Shown in pieces: positions 55,159-64,000 of a DNA stretch of 64,000 nucleotides (within the stretch, counting starts at the first letter, position 1; every line of letters starts with the position of its first letter). Below the pieces are notes generated by a model. The model saw only the letters and a program-made list of their open reading frames with translations. It made no database searches and was not told the origin of the DNA. Source of the DNA: Mobilicoccus caccae (GTDB lineage: Bacteria > Actinomycetota > Actinomycetes > Actinomycetales > Dermatophilaceae). The stretch covers positions 620,001 through 684,000 of the forward strand of contig NZ_BSUO01000001.1 of assembly GCF_030161635.1 (NCBI RefSeq), given 5' to 3'. The position numbers and the translations under genes are program-made.

Positions 55159-56990
55159 TTGACGGACGTCAGCCCCCTCGACACCCCGCCCGACCCCGAC
55201 GAGCGGTACGACGAACTCGTCGTCGTCACGCCCTGGTACCCCACGCAGGACAACCCGATGTGGGGCAGTTTCGTGCGCGACGCCGTCACGACCCTGGCCC
55301 GGCACCACCGGGACCCGATCACGGTCGTCCACGTCGACTCCACCCCGGTCGAGGGTGAGACGCGGGCCTCCTGGGCGGAGGTCGAGGAGCGTCCCGAGGC
55401 GCGGGTCGTGCGGGTGTACGCCCCGATGGATCCGATGACGCCGCGGCACGAGGCCATCGACATCCAGCGGCAGGCGCTGCTGGAGCACGCGCTGCACCAC
55501 ATCCGTGAGGCGACGTACGTCAACGCGCATGTGGGAGCCCCCACCGGCGCCGCCGTCGCGCCGCTGCTGGCGCGCCCGACCCGGTTCGTCATCACCGAGC
55601 ACGCCACCTACGTGCGGGCCGTGTTCAAGGACTTCGACGCCGCCACCGACTACCGCGCCGCCGTCGCGCGTGCGCAGGCCGTCATCGCCGTCGGCGACGA
55701 GTCCGCGGGCGTACTGCGCCGGCTCTGTGGGCAGCAGGCCGAGATCATCTGGGCCGTGCCCAACCCAGTCCGGTTCGACGACATCCCCCTGCGGGCCGCA
55801 CCGATGCGTAGCCCCGACCGCTGGCTCTACGTGGGCAGCCTCATCGAGCGCAAGGGGGTCGAGCGGCTGGTCGAGAGCTTCGCCCTCGCCGTCGAGGGCC
55901 ACCCCGAGCGGCCCTGGCACCTCACGCTCGTCGGCGACGGACCCTTGCGCGCGCAGCTCGAGGAGCGCGTCGGCGAGCTGGGGCTCGCCGACCGGGTGAC
56001 GTTCGCCGGCATGGTCGACCCCTCGCTCGTCGGCTCGTTCCTCGCCACCCACGACGTCCTGGTCCACCTGTCGGCGTACGAGACCTTCGGCATCACCCTC
56101 ATCGAGGCGGCCGCGAGCGGACTGCCCGTCGTCGTCACCAGGTGCGGTGGACCGGAGGAGACGATGGCGCTGCCCGAGGACGTGGGCACCGCGGCGTTCG
56201 TCCCCCGCGACCCCACACCCGCCGAGGTCGTCGCCGCCGTGGAGTCGCTGCGTCGCGACGTCACCCTCGCCGAGCTGACGCGGGTGCGCGACACGCTGTG
56301 CGGCTACTACGGGGTCGAGCGCGTGGCCGATCTGCTGCACAAGCACGTGCTGGGCAAGCCGGCCGAGACACCGCTGACCGAGCCCGGCGACCTGCGCATC
56401 GTCGTCGTGTTCCAGGGCATCGTCCAGTGGCGCCGGCTCATGCACGGCATCCAGCGCGCCATCGACATGGGCGCCGAGGTGGTCGCCGTCGACCTGGAGT
56501 CGATGACCGCGGGCGTCGTCCCGCCCGGCATGTCCCTCGTCGCGGTGGGGGAGCCCGAGCGGTACAACACGCTGCACAAGGTCGAGCGGACCGTGATCGA
56601 CCGCGCCCCCGCGCCGTGTTGCGCCAGGCCGGTCGACTGGCCGAGAAGCTGCCCGAGTCCAGGCGTCCGCAGGCCACGAAGTTGCTCGCCCGTGCCGGCA
56701 CGTTCCACGCGCGCGCCTCCGGGTTCTCCGAGCGCCAGATCTACCGGCGCCCCTGGCTGCTCGTGCGCGGCCTGGTCATGGCCCGGCGCGCCGAATCGCA
56801 ACCGGAGCTCTACACCGCCGACCACGTCGACGTCGTCGTCCACGGCGGGAGCCGGTTCACCCAGCTCACCTACCGCCTGCTCAAGAAGCACCCCGAGGCC
56901 GCCTACCACTCCGGGCCGTTCACCGCCCGGCACGTGGCGCACTGGTGGGGCCGCAAGATCGAGGCGCAGCAGGGCGGGGGTGCCGCGTGA
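55159..56990 (+). CDS. family 4 glycosyltransferase with unknown C-terminal domain, frame break
   Basis: About 611 aa. Start chosen at TTG 55159 with GAGGAG 5 nt upstream; an earlier TTG at 55099 has a poorer RBS. The GT4 domain (about 1-400) has VVTPWYPTQDNPMWGSFV, VNAHVGAPTG, WLYVGSLIERKGVERLVESF, LVGDGPLRAQLEERV and SAYETFGITLIEAAASGLPVV. The last 200 residues (VVVFQGIVQWRRLMHGIQR to RHVAHWWGRK) form a second, unrecognised domain. A break at the CCCCC run 56606-56610 is repaired by one missing base (RAPRAVLRQAG). Its stop overlaps the next gene by 4 nt. Confidence 0.8.
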
Positions 56991-58370
56991 GTCGCGGACA
57001 CGTCGGGCTCGTCGCGTTCTACTTCCCGCCCTCGCGCGCGAGCGGCGTCTACCGGATGCTGGCGCTGGCCAATCACCTGGTGGAGAACGACTTCGAGGTC
57101 ACCGTGTTCACGGTCACCCCCGACTTCTTCGAGCACATCACGCAGTCCTCCGACCAGAGCCTGCTCGAGTCCATCGACCCGCGCGTGCAGGTGGAGCGCA
57201 TCGCGTTGCCGATGCAGCACCTCGAGAGCCACCCACGCCGGTTCTCGTGGCTGCGCGGCAACTTTCCCGAACTGCACCGGCGCCTGTCGACGCGGGCGAT
57301 CCGCTCGATCTGGCTCGACCAGTACGGCTCGTGGGTGCCGGGGCTGCTCACGCGCATGATGCGGGTGCATCGCGCGCACCCCCTCGACGTCGTCGTCGCG
57401 ACGGGCAACCCCTACTCCTGCTACCAGGCGCCGTGGCTGTTCAAGAAGGCGACCGGGGTGCCGTACGTGCTCGATTCGCGCGATTCGTGGACCCTCGATC
57501 TGTTCACCGACGAACTCGCCTTCCCCGAGGGCCACCCGGCCTACACCTGGGAGGAGCGCACGTTCTCAGGCGCCGAGCGCATCTGCTTCGTCAACACGCC
57601 GTTGCTGGCCTGGCACCAGAAGACCTACCCGGCCTACGCCGACAAGATGTCCGTCGTCATGAACGGCTACGACACCTCGGTGCTCACCACGCTCACCGAC
57701 GCCGTCGAGGAGGCCGGGGAGCCCCGCCGACGCCTCGACGCCGCAGGAGGGTGTGCGGTTCGGGTACGTCGGCACGCTGACCGGCAATCAACCGCACGAC
57801 AAGGTGTGGGCCGGGTGGCGGGTGGCCAAGGCCGATCCGCGCATGGAGAGCGCCACGATGAACCTGTACGGCCACCTGGGGTTCTTCGGCGTGAGTCGGG
57901 CGGTGGCGAACGTGCTGCCGACCGGCGACCCCACCCAGGACTGCACCTGGCACGGTCCGGTGGCCAAGGCCGAGATCGGGGCCGCCTACGCCGCGATCGA
58001 CGTGCTCGTGATGATCGTCGCCGACTCGCCGTACGTCACCTCCGGCAAGGTCTTCGAGTACATGGCCACCGGCAAGCCCGTCGTCGGCCTGTACGAACCC
58101 GACTGCGCCGTGGCCGACGTGCTCGACGATTACCCGCTCGTGGTCAAGGCCCGGTCCTTGGAAGCGGCCGACGTCGCCGAGGCATTCGTCGAGGCCGAGC
58201 GTCTGGCGCATACGGTCACGCCGGAGCAGCGTGAGGCGGCCATGCGGTACGCCGAGTCCTTCGAGCGGGTGCGGCAGATGACGCCGCTGGTGGAGGACCT
58301 GGGCGCGATCGCGGCTCGTCGACGTCGGGCCGTGGCGAGCGGGCGGGAGAAGATGGGGCGGCAGCGCTGA
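56987..58370 (+). CDS. glycosyltransferase (GT-B), frame break
   Basis: About 462 aa. N-terminal domain: FYFPPSRASGVYRMLALANHL near 8, ATGNPYSCYQAPWLFKKATGVPY near 136 and DSRDSWTLDLFTDELAF near 163. After a break at about 57716-57725 (two missing bases in GGGG and CCCC give GAPADASTPQEGVRFGYV) the C-terminal domain follows: FGYVGTLTGNQPHDKVW, then YVTSGKVFEYMATGKPVVG (donor pocket). The same C-terminal motif (YVTSGKVFEYAAS) occurs in the partial protein at 63258-64000, a likely paralogue. Last gene of the + strand operon. Confidence 0.8.
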
Positions 58371-58391
58371 TCAGCGGGTCGGCAGAGCTGA

Positions 58392-59873
58392 TCAGCGGGT
58401 GCGTGAGGCCCCGGGGGTGCGCCGGGCGGTGGGTTCGCCCGCCGGCACCGTCCGGCCTCTCGGCGTGAACGCCCCCGCCAGGCGGGTGCTCTGCGCCGCC
58501 TGCCGGTCGACGTCGTCCCGGAGTCCGCGATCGGTCCCGCGCCCGTGGGTGCGGTCGCGCAGGGCCGCCGCGCAGGCGCAGGCGTTGGCGAGCATGAGCC
58601 ACCAGACCGGCAGCGCCAGCGACGAACTCGCGGTGAATCCCAGGGCCACGAACACGAGCAGATGTCCGAGCATCTCGGTGCGCACGATCGCCACCTGCGG
58701 GCGCAGCCGGGCGCTGAGCCGGCTGCGCCACGCCACCACGAGCAGGAGCGTCGGCACGAGCGCCAGCGCGGCTCCGACGACGACGCCGTACTGGCTCAGC
58801 AGCTCGAAGAACGCGTTGTGCAGGTTGGCGTCGATGGCGATGCCGGAGTTCGGGTCGTTCCACATGATCGGTTCGAACGACCCGGCGCCGGTGCCGAGGT
58901 AACCGGACTCGGCCAGGTACCGCAGCGAGACCCGGATCAGCGCGACCCGCAACAGATCCGACTGCCCGGTCTCGGGCTGCATCGCGTCCTGGATCATCCG
59001 CAGGATCGGATTGCGGGTGGCCAGCGCCGGCACGACGAACGTGCTGATCACGGCGAGGGCGACGACGACCAGCGCGGTGACGGTGAGGCGGAGGTGGCGG
59101 GTCACCGCGTCGCGGACCAGGCCCGGGCGCGCCGCCACGACGCGTGCCATCTCCAGCGCCAGCACGAGGACCAGCCCCAGGACCGCGGCGCGACTCTGGG
59201 AGGCGAGGACCAGGAGCCCGGCCCCGACCGCCGCCGCAACCAGCGCGATCCGCACCCGCCGATCGCGCGCGGTCGCCCGCCACGCCAGCAGCGCGACGAT
59301 CATCGAGAGCAGCACGATCCCGAAGTTGTTGGGGTTGATGTACGTCGCCACCGCGACGCGCCCCCGGAAGGGGAACGGGCGTTCGGGGGTGACCCACAGG
59401 TGGTCGCCGGTGACGAGCTCCCAGACGCCGACGCCGCCGACGAGCAGGAGACCGAGCAGCCAGCCGATGCGCCACCAGCGCAACCCCGCTCGTCCCCCGG
59501 CCAGCAGGACGGCCACGGACAACGCCGCGCAATAGCCCAGCCCGACCGCCTCCCGCTCGGCGAGCCGCGTGTGCGGAGCGACGTCGAGCGCGTACGGCAT
59601 CCACGCCCCGAGGACGATCCAGAACAGGAGGAACAGCCACACGGCCGGGCTGCGCCACACCCGCGTCCGCACCGAGAGCAGCACCCCTGCCGCCAGCAGA
59701 CCCAGGTAGGCCGGCCAGATGAGGTCGGCGGCGTACAGGGGGTTCGACACCAGCCCGCCGGCCTGGATCATGAGGATGATCCCGGCGGTCAGCACTCCGG
59801 CGAGGGCCGTGAAAACGGCACCCGTCCGGCGGGGAGACGTGGCCCCCGCACCGGACTCGGTTGGGCTTGGCAC
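58392..59873 (-). CDS. O-antigen ligase/polymerase-like membrane protein (Wzy type)
   Basis: A 493-aa intact protein with about ten membrane helices. The FPFRGRVAVATYINPNNFG region near 170 and the loop SGYLGTGAGSFEPIMW with NLHNAFFELLSQYG near 325-350 match the PF04932 signature, where the conserved His and Arg lie. It polymerises or ligates repeat units on the outer membrane face of the carrier. It is convergent with the operon 48453-58370 and divergent from the gene at 59985. The C-terminal 60 residues are Arg/Pro-rich and cytoplasmic. Confidence 0.85.
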   Translation of the reverse strand: MPSPTESGAGATSPRRTGAVFTALAGVLTAGIILMIQAGGLVSNPLYAADLIWPAYLGLLAAGVLLSVRTRVWRSPAVWLFLLFWIVLGAWMPYALDVAPHTRLAEREAVGLGYCAALSVAVLLAGGRAGLRWWRIGWLLGLLLVGGVGVWELVTGDHLWVTPERPFPFRGRVAVATYINPNNFGIVLLSMIVALLAWRATARDRRVRIALVAAAVGAGLLVLASQSRAAVLGLVLVLALEMARVVAARPGLVRDAVTRHLRLTVTALVVVALAVISTFVVPALATRNPILRMIQDAMQPETGQSDLLRVALIRVSLRYLAESGYLGTGAGSFEPIMWNDPNSGIAIDANLHNAFFELLSQYGVVVGAALALVPTLLLVVAWRSRLSARLRPQVAIVRTEMLGHLLVFVALGFTASSSLALPVWWLMLANACACAAALRDRTHGRGTDRGLRDDVDRQAAQSTRLAGAFTPRGRTVPAGEPTARRTPGASRTR

Positions 59874-59970
59874 GCGCCGAGTCTAGGTGAGCCACGGGCG
59901 AACCCGTGGGAGGCCGGGAGCGGGCCGCGGTTCCTCGCGTGGCCGGCCCGCCGGGCCAGGGGTGCTCGCG

Positions 59971-59976
59971 TAGAGT
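59971..59976 (+). promoter_or_regulatory. -10 element of the two-domain glycosyltransferase gene, leaderless
   Basis: TAGAGT ends 8 nt before the ATG at 59985; no RBS is visible, so a leaderless transcript is plausible. Confidence 0.45.
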
Positions 59977-59984
59977 GACGAGCC

Positions 59985-62567
59985 ATGGGTGACATGCACG
60001 TGTTGATGCTGGTGGGGAACAATATTCGGCATGACACCCGGGTACTCAAGAGTGCCCTGGCCGTCGCCGACGGCGGGGCTCGGGTCACCGTCATCGGGTA
60101 CGGCGACGAGGGGTACCCCGAACACACCTCGTTCGGCGGCGTGGAGATCCACCGGGTCCCCGTCGCCTGGCGGCTGCGCGACAAGGCGCGCGACCGCCGC
60201 GACCGGTTCACGGCCGGGTCCCTCGTCCCCGACATGACCGGTTCCGAGCGCCGCATGGTCGTGCGTCGGGCCCGGCTCCGCAGCGCGGAGGCCGCCGAAC
60301 TGGGCGGACGCGAGCGGGAACTGCGGGCCAAGGCCACCAAGGTCGGCGCCTCGATGCGCACGCGGCTCGGTCGCCTGCAGGAGCGACTCAGCCACACCGA
60401 GCAGGAGTGGCGTGCCTCCGCACTCGACTGGTACGACGGCCAGACCCGCCTGGCGTCCTGGCGCCGCGACCTGCCCGCGATCGACGACTACGAGTTCGCG
60501 TACTCCGGCCTCGTCGACCGGCTCGACTGGGACGTCATCCACGCCCACGACGTCCACCACATGGGCACGGCCGCCCGCGCGGTCGCCCGGCGTCGCGCAC
60601 AGGGGCGGGACGCCTGGTGGATCTACGACGCCCACGAGTTCGTACCCGGCCTGTCGCTGTACCCGCCGCGCACCGCGCGGGTGCGCGCGGCCTACGTCGA
60701 TCTGGAACGCGAGTTCATCCCCTTCGCCGACGCCGTCGTCACCGTCACCGACGCCCTGGCCGCTGAACTGCAGCAACGACACTCACTGCCGAGGCGACCC
60801 GGCGTGGTCGTCAACTCGCCGGTGCTCGACGGGGACCTCGAGATCGGTCGACACCACATCCGTGCGGTGTGCGGACTCTCGCCGGACACACCGCTGCTCG
60901 TGTACGCCGGGGGAGTGACGGCCGCGCGGGGCATCCAGACGGCCGTCTCCGCGCTGCCCGACCTGCCCGGTGTGCACCTGGCGGTCGTGTGCGTGCCCAG
61001 CGCCGAGGTGAGCCCCGCCCGCGACCTCGCCGACCTCGCCACCAGGCTCGGGGTCGCCGACCGCCTGCACCTGCTCGACCCCGTCGCCCCCGACGACGTG
61101 TCGGCCTACGTGTCCTCCGCCGACATCGGCATCATCCCGCTCGTCCACTTCGGCAGCCACGAATTCGCCCTGGCGAACAAGTTGTTCGAGTACCTGCACG
61201 CCGGGCTGCCCCTGCTCGTCAGCGACTGCCGCGCGCAGGCCGAGTTCGTGCGCGGCCACGACGTCGGCGAGGTGCACCGCGCCGAGGACGTCGCGGACTT
61301 CGTCCGGGCGGCCCGCCGGGTACTCGAGCGGGCGCCCGAGCTGCGGCGGCACATCACCGAGAACCCCCAGATGCTCGCGCCCTACGACTGGCACCGTCAG
61401 GCCGCGGGCCTGCGTGAGGTGTACCGCGGCCTCGTCGGCGGCGACCGGCTGATCGAGCCGCAGACCCCGACCGACCTCTCGCAGGTGACCGAGGAACCGC
61501 TGTGGCGCGACGAACGCCCCAGCGTCCTCGGCATCGGCGCGACGAACGCCGCCGGTCAGGGCTGGGCGTGGGCCAAGGCCGTGGAACGCCACGTCCCCGG
61601 TGTCGACACCTACGTCGTCGCCGTCGACCGCGGCGGGCCGCTGACGTTCGACGCCGACGAGGTCGTGCCCTGGAGCGTGTTCCGCACCAATCAGCGCTTC
61701 TCGGCCGATCTGCAGCAGCGCATCAACGCCGGCTGGACCCACGCGCTCATCGAGACCGGCCGCTCGCTCATCGGCACGCGGTACGGGCGGGACTTCGTCA
61801 CCGACGCCGAGGCGCTGCGGGCCGTCGGGATCCGCGTCGGGCTCATCTTCCACGGCTCCGAGATCCGCGACCCCGAGCTCAACACCCGCCGGACCCCGTA
61901 CTCGCCGTACACCGACCCGCTCGACCCGCTGACCACGTCACTGCAGACCCAGCGCAACGAGTTGATGCCCAAGGTCGAGGTGTTCATCGAGGGCAAGGTC
62001 GGGCCGGTGTTCGTCTCGACGCCGGACCTGCTGCTCGACGTGCCCGGCTCGATCTGGCTGCCCGTGGTCGGCGACCCCGGCGTGTGGCACGCCGAGCCGA
62101 CCGCGTTCGACCGTGAGCTGCCCGTGGTGCTGCACGTGCCGAGCCGCGCCCGCATCAAGGGCACCGAGGCCGCCGACCGGGTGGGCCTGCTGCTCGAGTC
62201 CGAAGGGCTCATCGAGTACCGGCGGTTGGAGAACGTCGTGCCGCAGGAGATGCCGAGCCACGTCAAGGACTGTGACATCGTCCTCGACCAGTTCGCCCTC
62301 GGCGCCTACGGGGCCGCCGCGGTCGAGGCGATGTTCGCCGGCCGGATCGTGCTCAGCCACGTCGTCGATGCCGTGCGCGAGCAGGTGCCGGGCTGCCCGA
62401 TCGTCGAGGCGAACCCCGACACCCTCGAGAACGTCATCCGAGCCCTGGTGGCCGACCGCGACCGAGGCCGCGAGGCCGCCAGGGCCGGCCAGACGTACGC
62501 GCACGAGTGGCACGACGGACGCCGGTCGGCCCAGATCCTCACCGAACACCTGCGGTTGCACGGGTAG
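59985..62567 (+). CDS. two-domain glycosyltransferase (GT4 plus novel GT domain)
   Basis: An 860-aa intact protein with two catalytic halves. The N-terminal half is a GT4 enzyme: NIRHDTRVLKSALAVADGG near 12, DVIHAHDVHHMGTAA near 183, LLVYAGGVTAARGIQTAV near 303 and FEYLHAGLPLLVSDCRAQAE near 402. An insert of about 60 charged residues lies near 75-135. The C-terminal half (about 500-860) is the same unrecognised domain as the protein at 53762: AGQGWAWAKAVERHVPG, GWTHALIETGRS, FHGSEIRDPE, FVSTPDLLLDV, DIVLDQFALGAYG and WHDGRRSAQIL. The fusion suggests the two activities work in sequence on one acceptor. Confidence 0.88.
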   Translation: MGDMHVLMLVGNNIRHDTRVLKSALAVADGGARVTVIGYGDEGYPEHTSFGGVEIHRVPVAWRLRDKARDRRDRFTAGSLVPDMTGSERRMVVRRARLRSAEAAELGGRERELRAKATKVGASMRTRLGRLQERLSHTEQEWRASALDWYDGQTRLASWRRDLPAIDDYEFAYSGLVDRLDWDVIHAHDVHHMGTAARAVARRRAQGRDAWWIYDAHEFVPGLSLYPPRTARVRAAYVDLEREFIPFADAVVTVTDALAAELQQRHSLPRRPGVVVNSPVLDGDLEIGRHHIRAVCGLSPDTPLLVYAGGVTAARGIQTAVSALPDLPGVHLAVVCVPSAEVSPARDLADLATRLGVADRLHLLDPVAPDDVSAYVSSADIGIIPLVHFGSHEFALANKLFEYLHAGLPLLVSDCRAQAEFVRGHDVGEVHRAEDVADFVRAARRVLERAPELRRHITENPQMLAPYDWHRQAAGLREVYRGLVGGDRLIEPQTPTDLSQVTEEPLWRDERPSVLGIGATNAAGQGWAWAKAVERHVPGVDTYVVAVDRGGPLTFDADEVVPWSVFRTNQRFSADLQQRINAGWTHALIETGRSLIGTRYGRDFVTDAEALRAVGIRVGLIFHGSEIRDPELNTRRTPYSPYTDPLDPLTTSLQTQRNELMPKVEVFIEGKVGPVFVSTPDLLLDVPGSIWLPVVGDPGVWHAEPTAFDRELPVVLHVPSRARIKGTEAADRVGLLLESEGLIEYRRLENVVPQEMPSHVKDCDIVLDQFALGAYGAAAVEAMFAGRIVLSHVVDAVREQVPGCPIVEANPDTLENVIRALVADRDRGREAARAGQTYAHEWHDGRRSAQILTEHLRLHG

Positions 62568-62610
62568 AGCGGGGAGCAGGTAGAGCGGGAGCCGGGCGGC
62601 GCCGCGCCGC

Positions 62611-63261
62611 TCACCCGTGCGCGCGTCGCCGTGCCTCGATGATCTTGACCGCGGTCGTCATGTCCATCGGCGCCTCGTGGGTCGAGACACGTTTGGCGAG
62701 CACCCAGGCCGCCTTGCGCGAGCGGGCGTCGAAGGGGACGACGACGTCGGCCCAGGAGGCGAGCTCCGCGGCCTGCGCCGAGCGCGCTACAGCGATGGCG
62801 AAATCCGTGGGTACCCCGTCGGAGCGGACGCCGAGGGCCGACCGCAGCCGCACGCCCAGCGGGGAACTGCTGCTGAGCGCCGACATCGGCGAGGCCAGCG
62901 GCTGCGGCAGGCGGCGCGTGATCGGGGTCAGGCGCCGGCTCGCGGCGCGGGTCAGTCGTCGCGTCCGCCAGCGCAGCGCCGCGGTGACCCGGCGAGGGTC
63001 GGTCCTCGACAGGTGCGCCGTCGTCCCGACCGGCCCCGGCACCCGCCGTGGCACCGTGACGTTGGGGCGGACCGGTTCGGGCCGGCCCCAGTCCAGCGTC
63101 GGGCCGAAGACGAGCTGATCCACCACCGGCAGCGCGACCCTCGGGTGATTCCACGACAGGAGAGCGAGGTCGTCCCCGTGCTCCAGCTGCAACTGCGACC
63201 GCCACAGTTCGACGGACGCGACGTTGCGGCCGCGTCCGGTGTCGACCAGCACCACCTTCAT
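62611..63261 (-). CDS. protein of unknown function in the glycan locus
   Basis: A 216-aa soluble protein. N-terminal MKVVLVDTGRGRNVASVELW resembles the first strand of GT-B proteins, and a C-terminal ADVVVPFDARSRKAAWVLA near residue 170 fits an N-terminal GT-B half ending at the strand before the linker. No donor-binding domain is present. ATG at 63261 overlaps the stop of the upstream gene at 63258, so it could be the detached N-terminal half of a glycosyltransferase or a partner subunit. Not recognised more precisely. Confidence 0.6.
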   Translation of the reverse strand: MKVVLVDTGRGRNVASVELWRSQLQLEHGDDLALLSWNHPRVALPVVDQLVFGPTLDWGRPEPVRPNVTVPRRVPGPVGTTAHLSRTDPRRVTAALRWRTRRLTRAASRRLTPITRRLPQPLASPMSALSSSSPLGVRLRSALGVRSDGVPTDFAIAVARSAQAAELASWADVVVPFDARSRKAAWVLAKRVSTHEAPMDMTTAVKIIEARRRAHG

Positions 63262-64000
63262 CGCTGCGCCTCCTTCGTGTGCGTCTCTGGCTGAGAACCG
63301 TTCGAGGCCACCATCTCCCGCAGTGCCCGGACGCGCGGACCCATCTGCAGGTCGCGGGCGTACCGGCGGGCGAAGTCCGCGCAGGCGCGGCGCGTGGCCT
63401 CATCCGCGGTACGCGCGGCGTGAGCGGCGCGGATCAGGGCGTCGGCGATCGTGTCGGGGTCGAGATCGTCCACGGCAAACCACAGCGGATACTCGCGCAG
63501 GACGTCGGTCGCGGCGTTGCGGGGGTCGTGCACCGACACGATCGGCAGCGCGCTCGCGGCGTACTCGAAGACCTTTCCGCTGGTCACGTACAGCCCCGCG
63601 CCGAGGATGAGCAGGCACACGTCGAAGGTGTCGTAGACCTCGCGCACCCGCGCCTTGGGCACCGGCCCTTCGTAGGACAGGCCGTCGTCGTCGTGCTCCT
63701 CGACGAGCTTGAGCAGCGCGGGAGCCGGGGTCGAGTAGAACCCCAGGTAGCCCCACAGTTGGGCGCGCGCGTCGGTCATGTCGCCGCCGCGGGAGCGGGC
63801 CCGTCGCCAGCCCTCCGCGAACTCCTTCATCGGCACCTTGGAGGAGGCCGTGCCGATGTACCCGAAGGTCAGCGGCCCGGTGGAGGCGTCGGTGCGGGCG
63901 GTCGGCGCGAAGTCGGGGTCGTAGCCGTTGGCCACGACATGCATCCGGGGCGCGACCTCCGGGTGGCGCTTCACGTGCCACTCGCGGATCGGGTTGTTGA
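63258..64000 (-). CDS. glycosyltransferase, 5' partial at window edge
   Basis: Only the C-terminal 247 residues are in the window; the frame stays open to 64000. FGYIGTASSKVPMKEFAEGW near the start and YVTSGKVFEYAASALPIVSV are the donor-binding half of a GT-B enzyme, with WGYLGFYSTPAPALL and YEGPVPKARVREVYDTF between them. It is clearly related to the C-terminal half of the protein at 56987-58370. Its stop overlaps the next gene's start by 4 nt. Confidence 0.78.
   Translation of the reverse strand, partial: NNPIREWHVKRHPEVAPRMHVVANGYDPDFAPTARTDASTGPLTFGYIGTASSKVPMKEFAEGWRRARSRGGDMTDARAQLWGYLGFYSTPAPALLKLVEEHDDDGLSYEGPVPKARVREVYDTFDVCLLILGAGLYVTSGKVFEYAASALPIVSVHDPRNAATDVLREYPLWFAVDDLDPDTIADALIRAAHAARTADEATRRACADFARRYARDLQMGPRVRALREMVASNGSQPETHTKEAQR

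Noticed and set aside
1-64000. tRNA, rRNA or integration att sites
   Set aside because: No cloverleaf with intact arms or rRNA-like conserved segments was recognised in the gaps; no att-like direct repeats flank the IS island.

Overview
The window is high-GC DNA (roughly 70% by eye) from a Gram-positive actinomycete. Evidence: mycobacterial-type Ser/Thr kinase and FHA/ABC genes, a 13E12-type DUF222-HNH gene, actinobacterial ISL3/IS630/IS256 transposases, several apparently leaderless promoters (-10 hexamer 6-8 nt before the start codon), and many cell-wall-binding-repeat-2 (CWB2) exoproteins with a Wzm/Wzt polysaccharide exporter. A Micrococcales lineage is likely; I cannot name the species from sequence alone. 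I saw no rRNA, tRNA or CRISPR.

Layout. 1-2946: two divergent lipoprotein cell-wall enzymes (polysaccharide deacetylase, N-acetylmuramoyl-L-alanine amidase), then an HTH-MNT/HepT toxin-antitoxin pair. 2993-7190: an FHA-FHA-ABC transporter divergent from a Ser/Thr kinase, as in Rv1747/PknF. 7309-17632: secreted proteins, including three CWB2 proteins; the central one (11984-15763, 1259 aa) has a promoter, a structured leader, a strong RBS and a strong terminator and looks like a major S-layer-like surface protein. 17950-24110: an IS-rich island (ISL3; IS630 cleanly interrupted by IS256) around an AIPR-family phage-resistance gene. 24382-35150: small genes (membrane protein, Uma2 nuclease, methyltransferase), an O-antigen-ligase-like protein, a DUF222-HNH gene, a fourth CWB2 protein and a secreted HELGH metallopeptidase-like protein. 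35520-46622: a GH31 glycosidase, a CWB2-peptidase fusion, a GT-C membrane glycosyltransferase, a DUF559 protein, an aldo/keto reductase, a glycosyltransferase and an acyl-CoA dehydrogenase. 46738-64000: a surface-glycan locus with an LCP ligase, about eight glycosyltransferases, Wzm/Wzt and an O-antigen-polymerase-like protein.

How it fits together. Most of the window builds, exports, attaches or remodels the cell envelope. Glycosyltransferases assemble a glycan, Wzm/Wzt export it, the LCP protein would attach it to peptidoglycan or a related carrier, CWB2 proteins could dock on the wall glycans, and amidase, deacetylase and peptidase-like proteins could trim them. The kinase/FHA-transporter pair is a plausible signalling input.

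Caution. About fifteen genes carry frame breaks whose two halves fit one family across the junction. Nearly all need one missing base, usually in a run of 3-5 G or C. I read these as systematic homopolymer undercalls in the assembly rather than mass gene decay, so I annotate those genes at full span and give the break position.
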